Assembly (NCBI GenBank): GCA_040268355.1
Contig: JAWRIT010000024.1
Coordinates: forward strand, 1-46,374
DNA from: UBA1367 sp040268355
Lineage (GTDB): Bacteria; Actinomycetota; Coriobacteriia; Coriobacteriales; Atopobiaceae
Reading direction: 5' to 3'
DNA length: 46,374 nt
Shown: one piece after another, positions 1-8,282 of the stretch
How positions within the stretch are numbered: position 1 is the stretch's first letter
How the letters are laid out: each line of letters begins with the position of its first letter
Position numbers and translations under genes: made by a program
Notes under the pieces: generated by a model
Databases searched by the model: none
Told to the model about the DNA's origin: nothing
The model's input: the letters and a program-made list of their open reading frames with translations, nothing else

Positions 1-59
1 CATGAAGCACGGCGGAGCGAGGGGCGCGACTGTTGCGACCAGCGCCTATGAACCACTCG

Positions 60-1079
60 TCAGCTCTGCTGCTGGTCCTCCCACTTCTGGCGGAAGCCCT
101 TGCCCTGGCTCTCCTCGATGCCACGGTGGCCGGCGACCGGCGTGGCGTCAAGCGTGCGCTCGAGCTCGGCGAACTCATCGTCAGTGAACGCAACGTCCCA
201 GGCGCCCAGGTTCTCGATGATGCGACCCTTGTTCTTTGAGCCAGGGATGGGCACCACATTGGGATACTTGTGCAGCATCCAGGCCATGCTGATCTGCGCT
301 GCGGTAGCCCCCTTGCGCTCGGCGAATCCGCTCACCAGGTCGATAAGCGGCTGGTTGGCCACGAGGTTCTCGCCCGAGAGCTGTGGCACCCAGGCGCGCA
401 CGTCGTCCTTCTCGGCGAACTTGGTCTGAGGCGTCACTTTGCCGGTGAGCAGGCCGCTCGCCGTGGGTGAGAAGGGCACCAAGCCGATATTGTGCTCCAA
501 CAGGTACGGGATGACCTCAGCCTCGCAGTCGCGCTCGGCCATGTTATAGAGGTTCTGCACGGCGGCAAGCGGGGTTACGGCCTGTGCGGCGGCAATGGTC
601 GGCACGCCCACCTGCGAGAGTCCCCATCCGCCAATGAGTCCCTCGTCGATGAGCTTGCCCATCACGGCAGCCACACGCTCCACGGCGATGCGCTCGTTCA
701 CGCGGTGCAGGTAGTAGAGCTCCACATGGTCGGTGCGCAGGTTGACGAGGGACTTGGCCAGGTGCGCACGGATGGACGTCTCGAGCTGGGAGTCGGTATC
801 CCCCTCATGGTCGGACAGGTGCAGCTTGGTGGCGAGCACCACCTCGTCACGGAAGGGCTCCACGGCCTCCCCCACGATCTGCTCGTTGTGCCCGGCGTAG
901 TAAAGCACGTCGCCGTAGACCTCGGCCGTGTCGAAGAACGTGCAGCCAAAGTCGTACGCCTCACGGATGGCCTCGATGCTGTAACTGCGCTCGGGAATCT
1001 GACCGTATCCGTGGCTGAACGCCATGCACCCCATGCCGACGGGACTGACCTCGAGCGTGCCGATGTTTCGCTTCTGCAT
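60..1079 (-). CDS. Aldo/keto reductase
   Basis: A 339-residue cytosolic NAD(P)H-dependent oxidoreductase of the aldo/keto reductase superfamily, likely reducing an aldehyde or ketone; the substrate is not predictable. The TIM-barrel catalytic tetrad is readable: D50 and Y55 in FFDTAEVYGD, K85 in LATKLHLSD and H125 in YYLHRVN. The N-terminus (RNIGTLEVSPVGMGCMAFSHGYG) is typical of the general stress/YhdN-like branch. The C-terminal half has the cofactor-binding IPGSKN segment. The length is normal for the family. It follows the SnoaL-like gene on the same strand after a 78-base gap and probably shares its promoter. The stop lies close to the window edge, so any further operon member is out of view. 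Confidence 0.93.
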   Translation of the reverse strand: MQKRNIGTLEVSPVGMGCMAFSHGYGQIPERSYSIEAIREAYDFGCTFFDTAEVYGDVLYYAGHNEQIVGEAVEPFRDEVVLATKLHLSDHEGDTDSQLETSIRAHLAKSLVNLRTDHVELYYLHRVNERIAVERVAAVMGKLIDEGLIGGWGLSQVGVPTIAAAQAVTPLAAVQNLYNMAERDCEAEVIPYLLEHNIGLVPFSPTASGLLTGKVTPQTKFAEKDDVRAWVPQLSGENLVANQPLIDLVSGFAERKGATAAQISMAWMLHKYPNVVPIPGSKNKGRIIENLGAWDVAFTDDEFAELERTLDATPVAGHRGIEESQGKGFRQKWEDQQQS

Positions 1080-1157
1080 GCCTGCTCCCCTCTTCGAGCT
1101 TGTCCGTTGAGAATGTCCGTTGGTCAGGTCATATCCTTGTATTTTACGGGGTCTTCG

Positions 1158-1538
1158 TCACGCCTCCACCGAAAACGCGCTTGCGACGGAACTGAGAATC
1201 ACCCAACGGTCACCGCGCCTCTCAAGCTCCAGGTCCTGACGTAAGGGCCAGGTGACGCGACCCCCACCCCACACCGAGGCCTCCACGAACGAGTCGCCCG
1301 TGCAATGCGCATGGCTGCCAGAGACGCGCACGTCCACCGCATGCTCGCGCTCCGAGAAGTAGCGCAGCCCACCCGTCTCCACCTCACGCAGAAATGTGGG
1401 CTTGTCCTGCACGCGCCCGGACATGTGCGTGAGCGTGAACCCCTCGTCGAGCAGCTCCGCCAGAGCGTCCGTGTCCTGGCTCACCTGCGCGCGCCACATC
1501 GCCGCGTAGACCTCACGCACCAGCCGTCTGTCGTCCAT
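1158..1538 (-). CDS. SnoaL/NTF2-like small protein
   Basis: A 126-residue protein with the layout of the SnoaL-like/DUF4440 branch of the NTF2 fold: a helical start (MDDRRLVREVYAAMWRAQVSQDTDALAELLDEGFTLTHMSG, read in pieces) followed by strands that include DSFVEASVW and RWVILSSVASAF. Members are small ligand-binding proteins or enzymes, and no catalytic role can be assigned here. The start is the ATG with a GGAGG motif 5-6 bases upstream; the open frame continues far upstream but without comparable start signals. It is the first gene of a probable two-gene unit with the aldo/keto reductase. Confidence 0.8.
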   Translation of the reverse strand: MDDRRLVREVYAAMWRAQVSQDTDALAELLDEGFTLTHMSGRVQDKPTFLREVETGGLRYFSEREHAVDVRVSGSHAHCTGDSFVEASVWGGGRVTWPLRQDLELERRGDRWVILSSVASAFSVEA

Positions 1539-1609
1539 GGGATCCTCCGACCTGGCTTGCGTCACGTCGATGATCGTGCTTCCGCCAATCAGGTTCATCT
1601 CTTGGCACC

Positions 1610-1638
1610 AGTATCGTAGTAGGTAGGCCGACAAACAA
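1610..1638 (-). promoter_or_regulatory. Candidate sigma70-type promoter for SnoaL/AKR pair
   Basis: Read on the minus strand, TTGTTT (1638-1633) and GATACT (1615-1610) are separated by 17 bases, about 70 bases upstream of the SnoaL-like start. The -10 matches TATAAT at four of six positions; the -35 keeps the TTG. Candidate only. Confidence 0.4.
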
Positions 1639-1822
1639 TTCCGCTTTGTTGTCTTATGGATAAGCAAACCTGTTCGTTCTTGCGCCAGGGGACGCGAACG
1701 TTCCGCAAAGGCGGTCAAGGCCCCACGAAGATGGGCTTGCGTGGTGTGGCTGGCCATCTCGTCAACAAGGCGCTCCGCTCCGGGGAGACGGCCTGTCGGT
1801 ACGAGAGGCCGCCGCTCCATGC

Positions 1823-1852
1823 AAAAAGGGGCCGGGCGATAAGCCCGACCCC
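1823..1852 (-). terminator. Rho-independent terminator after the amidohydrolase
   Basis: On the minus strand the arms GGGGTCGGGC and GCCCGGCCCC pair with a 5-base TTATC loop (one G-U wobble) and are followed by TTTTT. It lies 82 bases beyond the amidohydrolase stop. This is the only hairpin in the window with a clear U-tract. Confidence 0.85.
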
Positions 1853-1933
1853 AAAGACAGGAGCACGTTTTCTGCGGAACGACTTCTAACAGACTGCTCT
1901 TCCTACAGAACGTCCTTCCTGCAGGATGCCTTC

Positions 1934-3181
1934 CTACAGCGCGCCGCCGATGACCTCCCAGCCTTCCTTCATGATGACGTCCATGTTCTCGGGCGTGAGG
2001 TCGTGGATGTCGCTCACGGGGTCGCCGTCGATCACGAGCAGGTCGGCATACTTGCCCGCCTCGAGGGAGCCGAACTCGTCCTCCTTGTGGACCATCTTGG
2101 CGCCGTTGAGCGTGGCGGCGACGATGGTATCCATCGTGGAGATGCCGGCCTTGTCGACGAAGTCGTACATCTCGTCGATGGTGACGTACCCGTACGGCGT
2201 GACGAACGAGAACGAGTCGGAGCCGATGGTGAGGGTGACGCCCAGCTCGTTGGCACGACGCAGGTTGGCGTAGGTGCGCTGGAGCTCCTTCTCCACCACG
2301 GTCTCCCCCTCGTACTTGTCGAGCTCGGGCGTCCATGCGGGCGGATAGGTGGCGTACCAGGTGGGCAGGAAACCAATGGTGGGCGTGAAGAAGGTGCCCT
2401 GCTCGGCCATGAGGTTCATGGTCTTGTCATCCAGCTCGAAGCCGTGGATGAGCTGCTCGCAGCCGCAGCGCACGGAGTCATACGCGGCGCTCACGGAGTT
2501 GTAGGAGTGGGACCACACGGGGATGCCGACCATCTTGGCCTCGTCGCACACGGCCTTGATCTCCTCGTAGCAGTAGTGCTGGTCACGACCGGAGTCCCAG
2601 TGCCAGATGCCGCCACCGGTGGCCCAGATCTTGATGGCGTCGGGGTTCTCGCGCAGGCGACGACGCACCGCCTTGCGCAGGTCCCACGGACCGTCGACCT
2701 GGTCGCCCCACGGGTGGGAGTCCTTGGAGACCTGCAGGGGCAGGCCGTGGACGTCACCGTGGCCGGCGACGCGGCAGAAGCCCAGGCCGGTGGCAAAGAT
2801 GCGCGGCCCCTTCATGACACCCATGTTCACGAGGTCACGGATGGCGATGCCGTTGCGGCCGATCTCGCAGACGGTCGTGAGGCCGTGGGTCAGGCAGTCG
2901 TACGCCTGCTTGACCGCGCACGCCTGCTTCTGGGCGGGCGTCTCGACGACCCAGTCGATGTCGTTGTCGGTGAGGTTGCCCGAGAAGTGCAGGTGGGTGT
3001 CGATGAGACCGGGCATGATGGTCTTGCCGGCGATGTCGCGAACCTCGTAGTCCTCGGGAATCTCCGTGGCAGGGCCGGCATAGGTGATCTTGTCATCGTC
3101 GATGAGGACAAGGCTGTCCTCGACCGGCGCGGCACCCGTGCCGTCTACGAGCTTGCCTCCCTTGAATGCGAGCTTACCCAT
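1934..3181 (-). CDS. Amidohydrolase (imidazolonepropionase/prolidase-like, binuclear metal)
   Basis: A 415-residue cytosolic hydrolase of the amidohydrolase superfamily. The metal ligands are visible in the usual order: H63 and H65 in LIDTHLHFSG, the probable carbamylated lysine K184 in AIKIWATGG, H225 in VWSHSY, H246 in LIHGF and D322 in TIGSDS. A small beta-sandwich is formed by both ends, with a C-terminal SLEAGKYADLLVIDGDP motif. This architecture matches the branch that includes imidazolonepropionase-like enzymes and Xaa-Pro or acyl-amino-acid carboxypeptidases; the exact substrate is open. The start is the ATG with AAGGAG five to seven bases upstream. It lies 107 bases behind an amino-acid permease on the same strand, suggesting hydrolysis of an imported amide, cyclic dipeptide or modified amino acid. 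A U-tailed terminator ends the unit. Confidence 0.88.
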   Translation of the reverse strand: MGKLAFKGGKLVDGTGAAPVEDSLVLIDDDKITYAGPATEIPEDYEVRDIAGKTIMPGLIDTHLHFSGNLTDNDIDWVVETPAQKQACAVKQAYDCLTHGLTTVCEIGRNGIAIRDLVNMGVMKGPRIFATGLGFCRVAGHGDVHGLPLQVSKDSHPWGDQVDGPWDLRKAVRRRLRENPDAIKIWATGGGIWHWDSGRDQHYCYEEIKAVCDEAKMVGIPVWSHSYNSVSAAYDSVRCGCEQLIHGFELDDKTMNLMAEQGTFFTPTIGFLPTWYATYPPAWTPELDKYEGETVVEKELQRTYANLRRANELGVTLTIGSDSFSFVTPYGYVTIDEMYDFVDKAGISTMDTIVAATLNGAKMVHKEDEFGSLEAGKYADLLVIDGDPVSDIHDLTPENMDVIMKEGWEVIGGAL

Positions 3182-3288
3182 TGTTGTCTCCTTCCTTCGT
3201 TCTGTCGTACGTGCGTATATGAGCTCGGGGAGGGGCTTCCCGCCCCGATGCCTCCTCAACATCCCCGGCAAAGGTGGCCCGTGCCGAG

Positions 3289-4773
3289 CTAGTCCTCCTC
3301 GACGGCGGACTCGAGCCCTGCCTCATCGAGCGAAGCGGTCGCCGGGCCCGCCCCGCCAAAGGCAAGCATGACTGCCAGCCCAACGCCAACCCACGCCAGG
3401 GTGATGCCCCACTCGACGACATTGAGCGCCGCCGGGCTCACGGGAACGACCATGAGGGCGATGATGGTCAGGCCAGCGACTATGGCCGCGGCGATGCCGA
3501 CCTTGTTGCCATTGACCTTGTACGGGCGCACGAGCTCGGGCTCGGTTGTGCGCAGGCGCCAGCAGGCGAAGCCCGCCATGGTGCACGCGAAGATGAATCC
3601 GAGGGACGCGACGTTGGTGAGGGGCACGAGCATGTTCTTGCCCAGGAACGGTCCGACGAGCGTCAGGGCCGCCATCACCACGTTGGCCGTCCTGGGAGCA
3701 CCAGACTGGGGATCGATCTCGGCAAACGACTCGGGGAGCATGCCCTTGCGGCCCATGGCGAGCATGAGGCGGGTGGAGGCGCCGTAGAAGGCGTTCATCG
3801 GACCCAAGGGGCCCAGCGTGGCGACGGTGAGCATCGCGATGTAGAAGAACAGGTTGATGTGCTGGAGCACCGCGAGGGCAGGCACGGAGGAGCGGACGAA
3901 CTCATGCCAGTCGATGATGGTGCCAAAGGAGTAGATGCAGATCACGTAGAAGATGCCGGAGGCGAGCAGCGCAGCCGCGGGAATGAGGCCGAACCGCTTC
4001 CAGTCGATGCCCTCGGAGGCCTCCTCGGCCTGCTGCGGAATGGTGTCGAATCCGGCGTAGAAGAACGGCGTCATCACAAGGACGGACAGAATGCCGCCGA
4101 CCAGGCTGGTCGCTGCGGTGGAGCTGCCGCCTGCGGCATCGGTTGCCGGGGAGAACACGGGAAGGGCATGGCTGGGCGAGCCGGTCGCAAACGAGATGGC
4201 CATGGCGAGGATCATGCCGCCAAGCAGCGCCTTGGTAAGGAAGCTCGAGAGCTTGGCCGCGGCGCTCGCGCCACGGAAGTTGAGGAAGATGACGAGCACG
4301 GCAAAGCCGAGGGCGATGACGGTGGGCCAGAGGTACACGTCGGCACCAAGAATGGTGTAGAGCCTCACGGAGCGCAACCACGCCAGCGCGGGAAACTCGG
4401 CGAAGCGGTCGGTGAGCAGCGTCGAGATGGCGATCGTCTCCCAGGGACACAGAGGCGCGTTGCCCAGAAGGAGCATCCAGCCCGTCAGAAAGCCGAGCTT
4501 GCGGTTGTAGGTGCGGCTCACGTACTCGATGATGCCGCCAGAGATGGGAATCGCTGCGGTGAGCTCGCCAAAGCACATGCCGATGGGCACGAGGAACAGC
4601 GCGCCGAGAACGAATGCGATGATCGCTGGAATCGGGCCTCCCCCGAGGACCATCCAGTCGCCCACCAGAAGAACCCAACCGGTGCCGATGATGGCACCAA
4701 AGCCGATGGTGAAGAAGTTGAAGAGCGTCAGCTCCTTCTTCATTCCACCGGAACCCGCTTGCTGCGTAGCCAT
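3289..4773 (-). CDS. APC-family amino acid permease (copy 1)
   Basis: A 494-residue inner-membrane transporter of the amino acid-polyamine-organocation superfamily (AA_permease_2 type), with about 12 hydrophobic segments. The first helix carries GFGAIIGTGW, the unwound glycine-rich substrate site of the family; GGGPIPAI and the ISGGIIEYVSRTY loop follow. The start is the ATG with AAGGAGAGGAC directly upstream. It is clearly paralogous to the next permease (5238-6692), sharing FFTIGF, AIIGTGWVL, VGDW and GGGPIPAI blocks in the same order. It probably forms an operon with the downstream amidohydrolase. The substrate is likely an amino acid, dipeptide-like compound or amine; specificity cannot be read. 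Confidence 0.9.
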   Translation of the reverse strand: MATQQAGSGGMKKELTLFNFFTIGFGAIIGTGWVLLVGDWMVLGGGPIPAIIAFVLGALFLVPIGMCFGELTAAIPISGGIIEYVSRTYNRKLGFLTGWMLLLGNAPLCPWETIAISTLLTDRFAEFPALAWLRSVRLYTILGADVYLWPTVIALGFAVLVIFLNFRGASAAAKLSSFLTKALLGGMILAMAISFATGSPSHALPVFSPATDAAGGSSTAATSLVGGILSVLVMTPFFYAGFDTIPQQAEEASEGIDWKRFGLIPAAALLASGIFYVICIYSFGTIIDWHEFVRSSVPALAVLQHINLFFYIAMLTVATLGPLGPMNAFYGASTRLMLAMGRKGMLPESFAEIDPQSGAPRTANVVMAALTLVGPFLGKNMLVPLTNVASLGFIFACTMAGFACWRLRTTEPELVRPYKVNGNKVGIAAAIVAGLTIIALMVVPVSPAALNVVEWGITLAWVGVGLAVMLAFGGAGPATASLDEAGLESAVEED

Positions 4774-5237
4774 GTCCTCTCCTTCTGCTTGGCTTCTTTC
4801 GTATGAAACAGCTGGTAGCAGAGGTGTTTTTCGAAAGGGCGCCCATGCCGGAACCCTTTGGAACCCCAAGGTCCTTATCTGCCTCCACCACTTGCGTGAG
4901 GCCAATGTAGGAAGGAAGGTTCCGCACGGCGGGAGCTAGTCGCTTGGCGTGGCGCGCCGCCAGACGAACGGGCGCCAAAAGCCGTTTAGCGGCTTTGCGT
5001 ATGGGCGGACGGCTTTGCGTGCAGGCGGGCAGCTTTGTGTGCAGGCGGGCGGCTTTGTGTGCAGGCGGGCAGCCTCGCACGCGGGGCGGGCGCTTGCCTC
5101 GTATGCGGGTCGGACGCTTGGCCTCGTATGCGGATCGGACGCTTGTCCCGCATGCGGATCGGTGCTTGCCTCGCACGCGGGTCGGATGCTCGCCCTGCAC
5201 GAACGGCGGCAGCGCGATGGCGCGGCGCACGCCTAGC
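4774..5237. other. Intergenic region between the two permeases
   Basis: About 464 bases without a supportable gene. Near the permease 1 start is its ribosome binding site, then an ordinary stretch with two GGAACCC copies around 4850-4867. The distal half (4981-5196) is filled by an imperfect tandem array, described separately. Plus-strand frames across the array read as Arg/Gly/Ala-rich low-complexity peptide and are not believed coding. Confidence 0.7.
4981..5196. repeat. Degenerate tandem repeat array (20-bp then 24-bp units)
   Basis: At least nine consecutive imperfect units. Units of 20 bp begin at 4997, 5017, 5037 and 5057 (for example GTGTGCAGGCGGGCAGCTTT). Units of 23-25 bp begin at 5077, 5101, 5126, 5150 and 5173 (for example the GTATGCGGATCGGACGCTTG core plus TCCC). 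All share a GYRYGCRGGYGGG-like core and a CTT/CTC tail; the second half has gained about four bases per unit. A partial unit precedes at 4981-4996 and a decayed one follows to about 5215. It lies between same-strand paralogous permeases. Function unknown. Confidence 0.85.
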
Positions 5238-6692
5238 CTACGGGCGACGTCTCCGTGCCAGCAGCGAGACGACGGCTCCCAAGAGGACCCATGCGACGAC
5301 GACGGCCCATTCGAGAGGGGCAAGGGCGGCGGGACTTCCCGGGAACACGAGAAGCAGCAGCACGAAGGCGACCGATCCGATGGCGGCCGTCATCCCCGCC
5401 CATCCAAAGGGAGCGCGGTAGGGACGCGGGAGCTCGGGCTCCTGCAGGCGCATCCTGATGCAGGCAAGACACGCCACCAGATAGGCAAAGGCGAAGCCAA
5501 AGGAGGACGCGTTCATGAGCGGTGCGAGCGCGTTCCTGCCAAGGAGCGGCCCGACAAGCGTGGCAGCCGCCATGACCCACGACGCGCGTCGCGGCACCCC
5601 CGTCTCACGGTCGATGCGGGTGAACCCACCGGGGAGCTGCCCGACCCGGCCCATCGCGACCATCAAACGCGCGGAGGCACCAAAGAACGAGTTCATGGGC
5701 CCAAGGGTCCCCAGCACAGAGACGACGGTCAGCACCAGACACACCGGGAGACTGATGGACGCCAGGCACCAGAACGCAGGGTTTGGGTGGCTCACGAACG
5801 CTCGCCAGGGCATCATCGTGCCAAACGAGTAGACGCTCACGATGTAAAGACCGCTCGAGGCGAGCAGCACGAGGATGATGACCTTTCCAAACTTGTTCCA
5901 GTTGAGGCCCTCCGCCGCATCCTCGGCGTGCAGCGCGATGGTCTCGAATCCCGCGTAGAAAAAGGGTGTCACCGCCACCACCGAGGCCACCCCCTGCAGG
6001 AGGTCGCGCGCCTGGGTCGTGCTCATGCTGCCCCCTGCCTGCGTCACGTGCGCGAAGGTGGGCAGGGCGTTGTCGGGATTCCCCACGACGACGGCGACGG
6101 AAAGAACAGCGAGCATCCCCACAAGGGACAGGACCGTGAGCAGCGCCTGCAACCCGACCGCCGACGACGTCCCCCTGAAGTTGAGGGCGATGACCGCTGC
6201 CGAAAGCCCAAGGGCAATGAGCGCGGGCCAGAGGTACACATCCGACCCAAGGATGGTGTGGAGCCGAACCGACCGCAAAAACGACATCCCCGGAAAGCTG
6301 GCCAGCACGTCTTGCACCAGCACGGATATGGCGAGCGACTCCCACGGGCACCCGATGCCGTTCGCCAGAAGGAAGATCCATCCGGTAAGCCGTGCGGGAC
6401 CTGTGCCCAACGTGCGCCCCACGTACTCGATGATTCCCCCAGGAATGGGGCGCGAGGAGGCAAGCTCGCCGAACGCCGCGGCGACCGGCACGAGCAACAT
6501 CGCGCCAAACAGGTGGCCGGCGATCGCCGGTATGGGACCTCCGCCGATAACCATCCAGTCGCCCACGAAGAGCACCCAGCCGGTTCCGATGATGGCGCAA
6601 AACCCGATGGTGAAGTAGTTCCAGAGCCTGAAGGTCCCACGCATGGTGTCCGTGGCGGCGCGCGAGCCCACCCGCATCGAAGCTCTTAGCAT
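5238..6692 (-). CDS. APC-family amino acid permease (copy 2)
   Basis: A 484-residue membrane transporter of the same APC subfamily as copy 1, with the helix-1 motif GFCAIIGTGW, then VGDWMVIGGGPIPAI and RPIPGGIIEYVGR. The start is an ATG with GGAGG seven bases upstream; an internal ATG at 6644, just before MRGTFRLWNYF, is the alternative. It is divergent from the LytS-type sensor kinase gene with 142 bases between the starts, so it is the best candidate target of that two-component system. The residues shared with copy 1 suggest duplication followed by specialisation. Confidence 0.9.
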   Translation of the reverse strand: MLRASMRVGSRAATDTMRGTFRLWNYFTIGFCAIIGTGWVLFVGDWMVIGGGPIPAIAGHLFGAMLLVPVAAAFGELASSRPIPGGIIEYVGRTLGTGPARLTGWIFLLANGIGCPWESLAISVLVQDVLASFPGMSFLRSVRLHTILGSDVYLWPALIALGLSAAVIALNFRGTSSAVGLQALLTVLSLVGMLAVLSVAVVVGNPDNALPTFAHVTQAGGSMSTTQARDLLQGVASVVAVTPFFYAGFETIALHAEDAAEGLNWNKFGKVIILVLLASSGLYIVSVYSFGTMMPWRAFVSHPNPAFWCLASISLPVCLVLTVVSVLGTLGPMNSFFGASARLMVAMGRVGQLPGGFTRIDRETGVPRRASWVMAAATLVGPLLGRNALAPLMNASSFGFAFAYLVACLACIRMRLQEPELPRPYRAPFGWAGMTAAIGSVAFVLLLLVFPGSPAALAPLEWAVVVAWVLLGAVVSLLARRRRP

Positions 6693-6834
6693 GGGCCCAC
6701 CTCCTCGCCCCGGCGTCCCCGCGACACCCATGCCTCGCCTGGGTGGCAGACGGTTCAAAAATTTCGGGCACCATCCTAGCACGCAACGAAGAACGATTGG
6801 TTCATACTACGGAGGGCGTGGAGAGGAGCGGAGC

Positions 6835-8232
6835 ATGGCGGTGAGTCGTGTCGGCGCGCACAACCCAACAAGGACGGCCCACCAGCTCAGATGGGTGATG
6901 AACGCCGTCATGGCGCTGGTTGTCCTGGGGCTGTGCGTCGCGCTTGTGCGCAGCATGTACCGGCAGGTGAACCCACTGCCCACGGTCGTCACCATCGCGT
7001 GCCTCGTCTTGCTCTGCTACTTCTACTCCTACGTCTTCGTCATTCCCGACGACTCGACCCTCAGCGCCACGGACCGCACCCTCGCCATCGCCTCGGACCT
7101 CTTCACGCGCATGAGCCAGGGACTCACGCACGAGGCGGCCCTCGCGGCGTGCCAGATCATCCTGCCCGAGACGCTCGCCTCGACCGTCTGCCTCACCGAT
7201 GGAGCCCATGTGGTCGCATGCGTGGGCGACGGCGCGGACGACGCCCCCGAGGGAGAGCCGCTCGTCATGTCGACCTCGCTCACGGCTGTGCGCACGGGGC
7301 AGGCGAACGTCTTCGTCCGCCACCCCGGGCCGGGCTCGGTCGAGGAGCGCTTCTTTCCGCATCTGCATGCCGGCGTGGTGCTGCCCCTCATGGTGCGGGG
7401 CGACGTCGTCGGGACGCTCGAGTTCTACTACCCGCGTTTCGACCAGATCGACCAGCGTCAGGCGGCGCTGGCGCGTGGCTTTGCCGACCTGCTCTCCAGC
7501 CAGCTCGCGAGCTTCGAGCTCGACCGGCAAGCCGAGATCTCGGCACGCGTCGAGCTGCGCGCCCTGCAGTCTCAGGTCGACCCACACTTCTTGTTCAACA
7601 CCATCAGCAGCATCGTGTCGCTCGTGAGGACCGAGCCCGAGAAGGCCCGCAAGCTCCTGACCGACTTCTCGAAGTACTACCGACAGACCCTCACGGACTC
7701 CGAGTCGCTGGTGTCCCTCGAGCAGGAGCTCCAGCAGGGCGAACGCTACATCAGCCTGATGCAGGGACGCTATGGCGACGACCGCCTCACCTTCGCGGCG
7801 TCGATCGACGAGCGCAGCCGAGGGCGCCTGGTTCCTCCCTTCATCATCCAGCCCATCCTCGAGAACTCCGTGAAGCATGGCATGCACGAAACCGAGCCGC
7901 TCCACATCTCGCTCAGCTCCCGTGTCACGGACGAGGGCATCCAGATAGTGATCGAGGACAACGGCGTGGGCATGAGCGAGGAGGTCCGCACGTCCCTGTT
8001 CGACTCGCAGCGGCCGATCGGCAGCTCCGAACATGGCGCGGGGATCGCCCTTGCGAACGTCCTCACAAGAATACGGTTCTTCTACCGGGACGACTCGGGG
8101 ATCGACGTCTGGTCGAAGGAGGGGGTCGGCACCCGCGTCACCCTCAGCCTCAGCGGGGACGCCCATATCGGCAAGATAGCCAAGGGAAGGATTCCCTCCC
8201 CGCGCCCCACGCAGGTCACGGCAACGGCGTAG
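6835..8232 (+). CDS. LytS/YpdA-like sensor histidine kinase
   Basis: A 465-residue membrane sensor kinase. Two hydrophobic segments (about 20-40 and 48-70) are followed by a GAF-like domain (about 85-225) and a His_kinase (LytS-type) core. The phospho-accepting H251 lies in LQSQVDPHFLFNTI. The ATP-binding site has an N-box around N344 (IIQPILENSVKHG), a G1 box DNGVGM (375-380) and a G2 box GAGIALANV (401-409). It should phosphorylate the LytTR regulator encoded 50 bases downstream. The start ATG follows GAGAGGAGCGGAGC. Unlike E. coli BtsS/YpdA or LytS there is no multi-helix 5TM sensor domain, so the signal is more likely read by GAF or the short membrane hairpin. Confidence 0.9.
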   Translation: MAVSRVGAHNPTRTAHQLRWVMNAVMALVVLGLCVALVRSMYRQVNPLPTVVTIACLVLLCYFYSYVFVIPDDSTLSATDRTLAIASDLFTRMSQGLTHEAALAACQIILPETLASTVCLTDGAHVVACVGDGADDAPEGEPLVMSTSLTAVRTGQANVFVRHPGPGSVEERFFPHLHAGVVLPLMVRGDVVGTLEFYYPRFDQIDQRQAALARGFADLLSSQLASFELDRQAEISARVELRALQSQVDPHFLFNTISSIVSLVRTEPEKARKLLTDFSKYYRQTLTDSESLVSLEQELQQGERYISLMQGRYGDDRLTFAASIDERSRGRLVPPFIIQPILENSVKHGMHETEPLHISLSSRVTDEGIQIVIEDNGVGMSEEVRTSLFDSQRPIGSSEHGAGIALANVLTRIRFFYRDDSGIDVWSKEGVGTRVTLSLSGDAHIGKIAKGRIPSPRPTQVTATA

Positions 8233-8282
8233 CCGCTCAAAGCGCAGACGCGACGATTGGCGCACAAAGAAAGGTGGTTATC

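Larger units (their letters stand above)
1539..1933. other. Non-coding stretch between SnoaL-like gene and amidohydrolase
   Basis: About 395 bases with no supportable gene. It holds the candidate promoter for the genes to the left (1610-1638) and a U-tailed terminator for the amidohydrolase to the right (1823-1852). Nothing else stands out; the plus-strand frame at 1656-1889 has no ribosome binding site and no family-like sequence. Confidence 0.7.

Noticed and set aside
3221..3250. Hairpin (TCGGGG/CCCCGA) between permease 1 and amidohydrolase as a terminator
   Set aside because: The stem is short and interrupted, with no U-tract, and the two genes look like one operon.
4981..5196. CRISPR array
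   Set aside because: The units are contiguous without unique spacers, vary in length and no cas gene is nearby.
4949..5236. Small plus-strand protein across the tandem array
   Set aside because: The 20-bp units shift frame from unit to unit, no start signal exists, and the peptide is only a reading of the DNA repeat.
3274..6689. Plus-strand open frames of 510 and 581 codons opposite the permeases
   Set aside because: Antisense shadows of the two membrane-protein genes; the composition is charged and repetitive, unlike any real protein.
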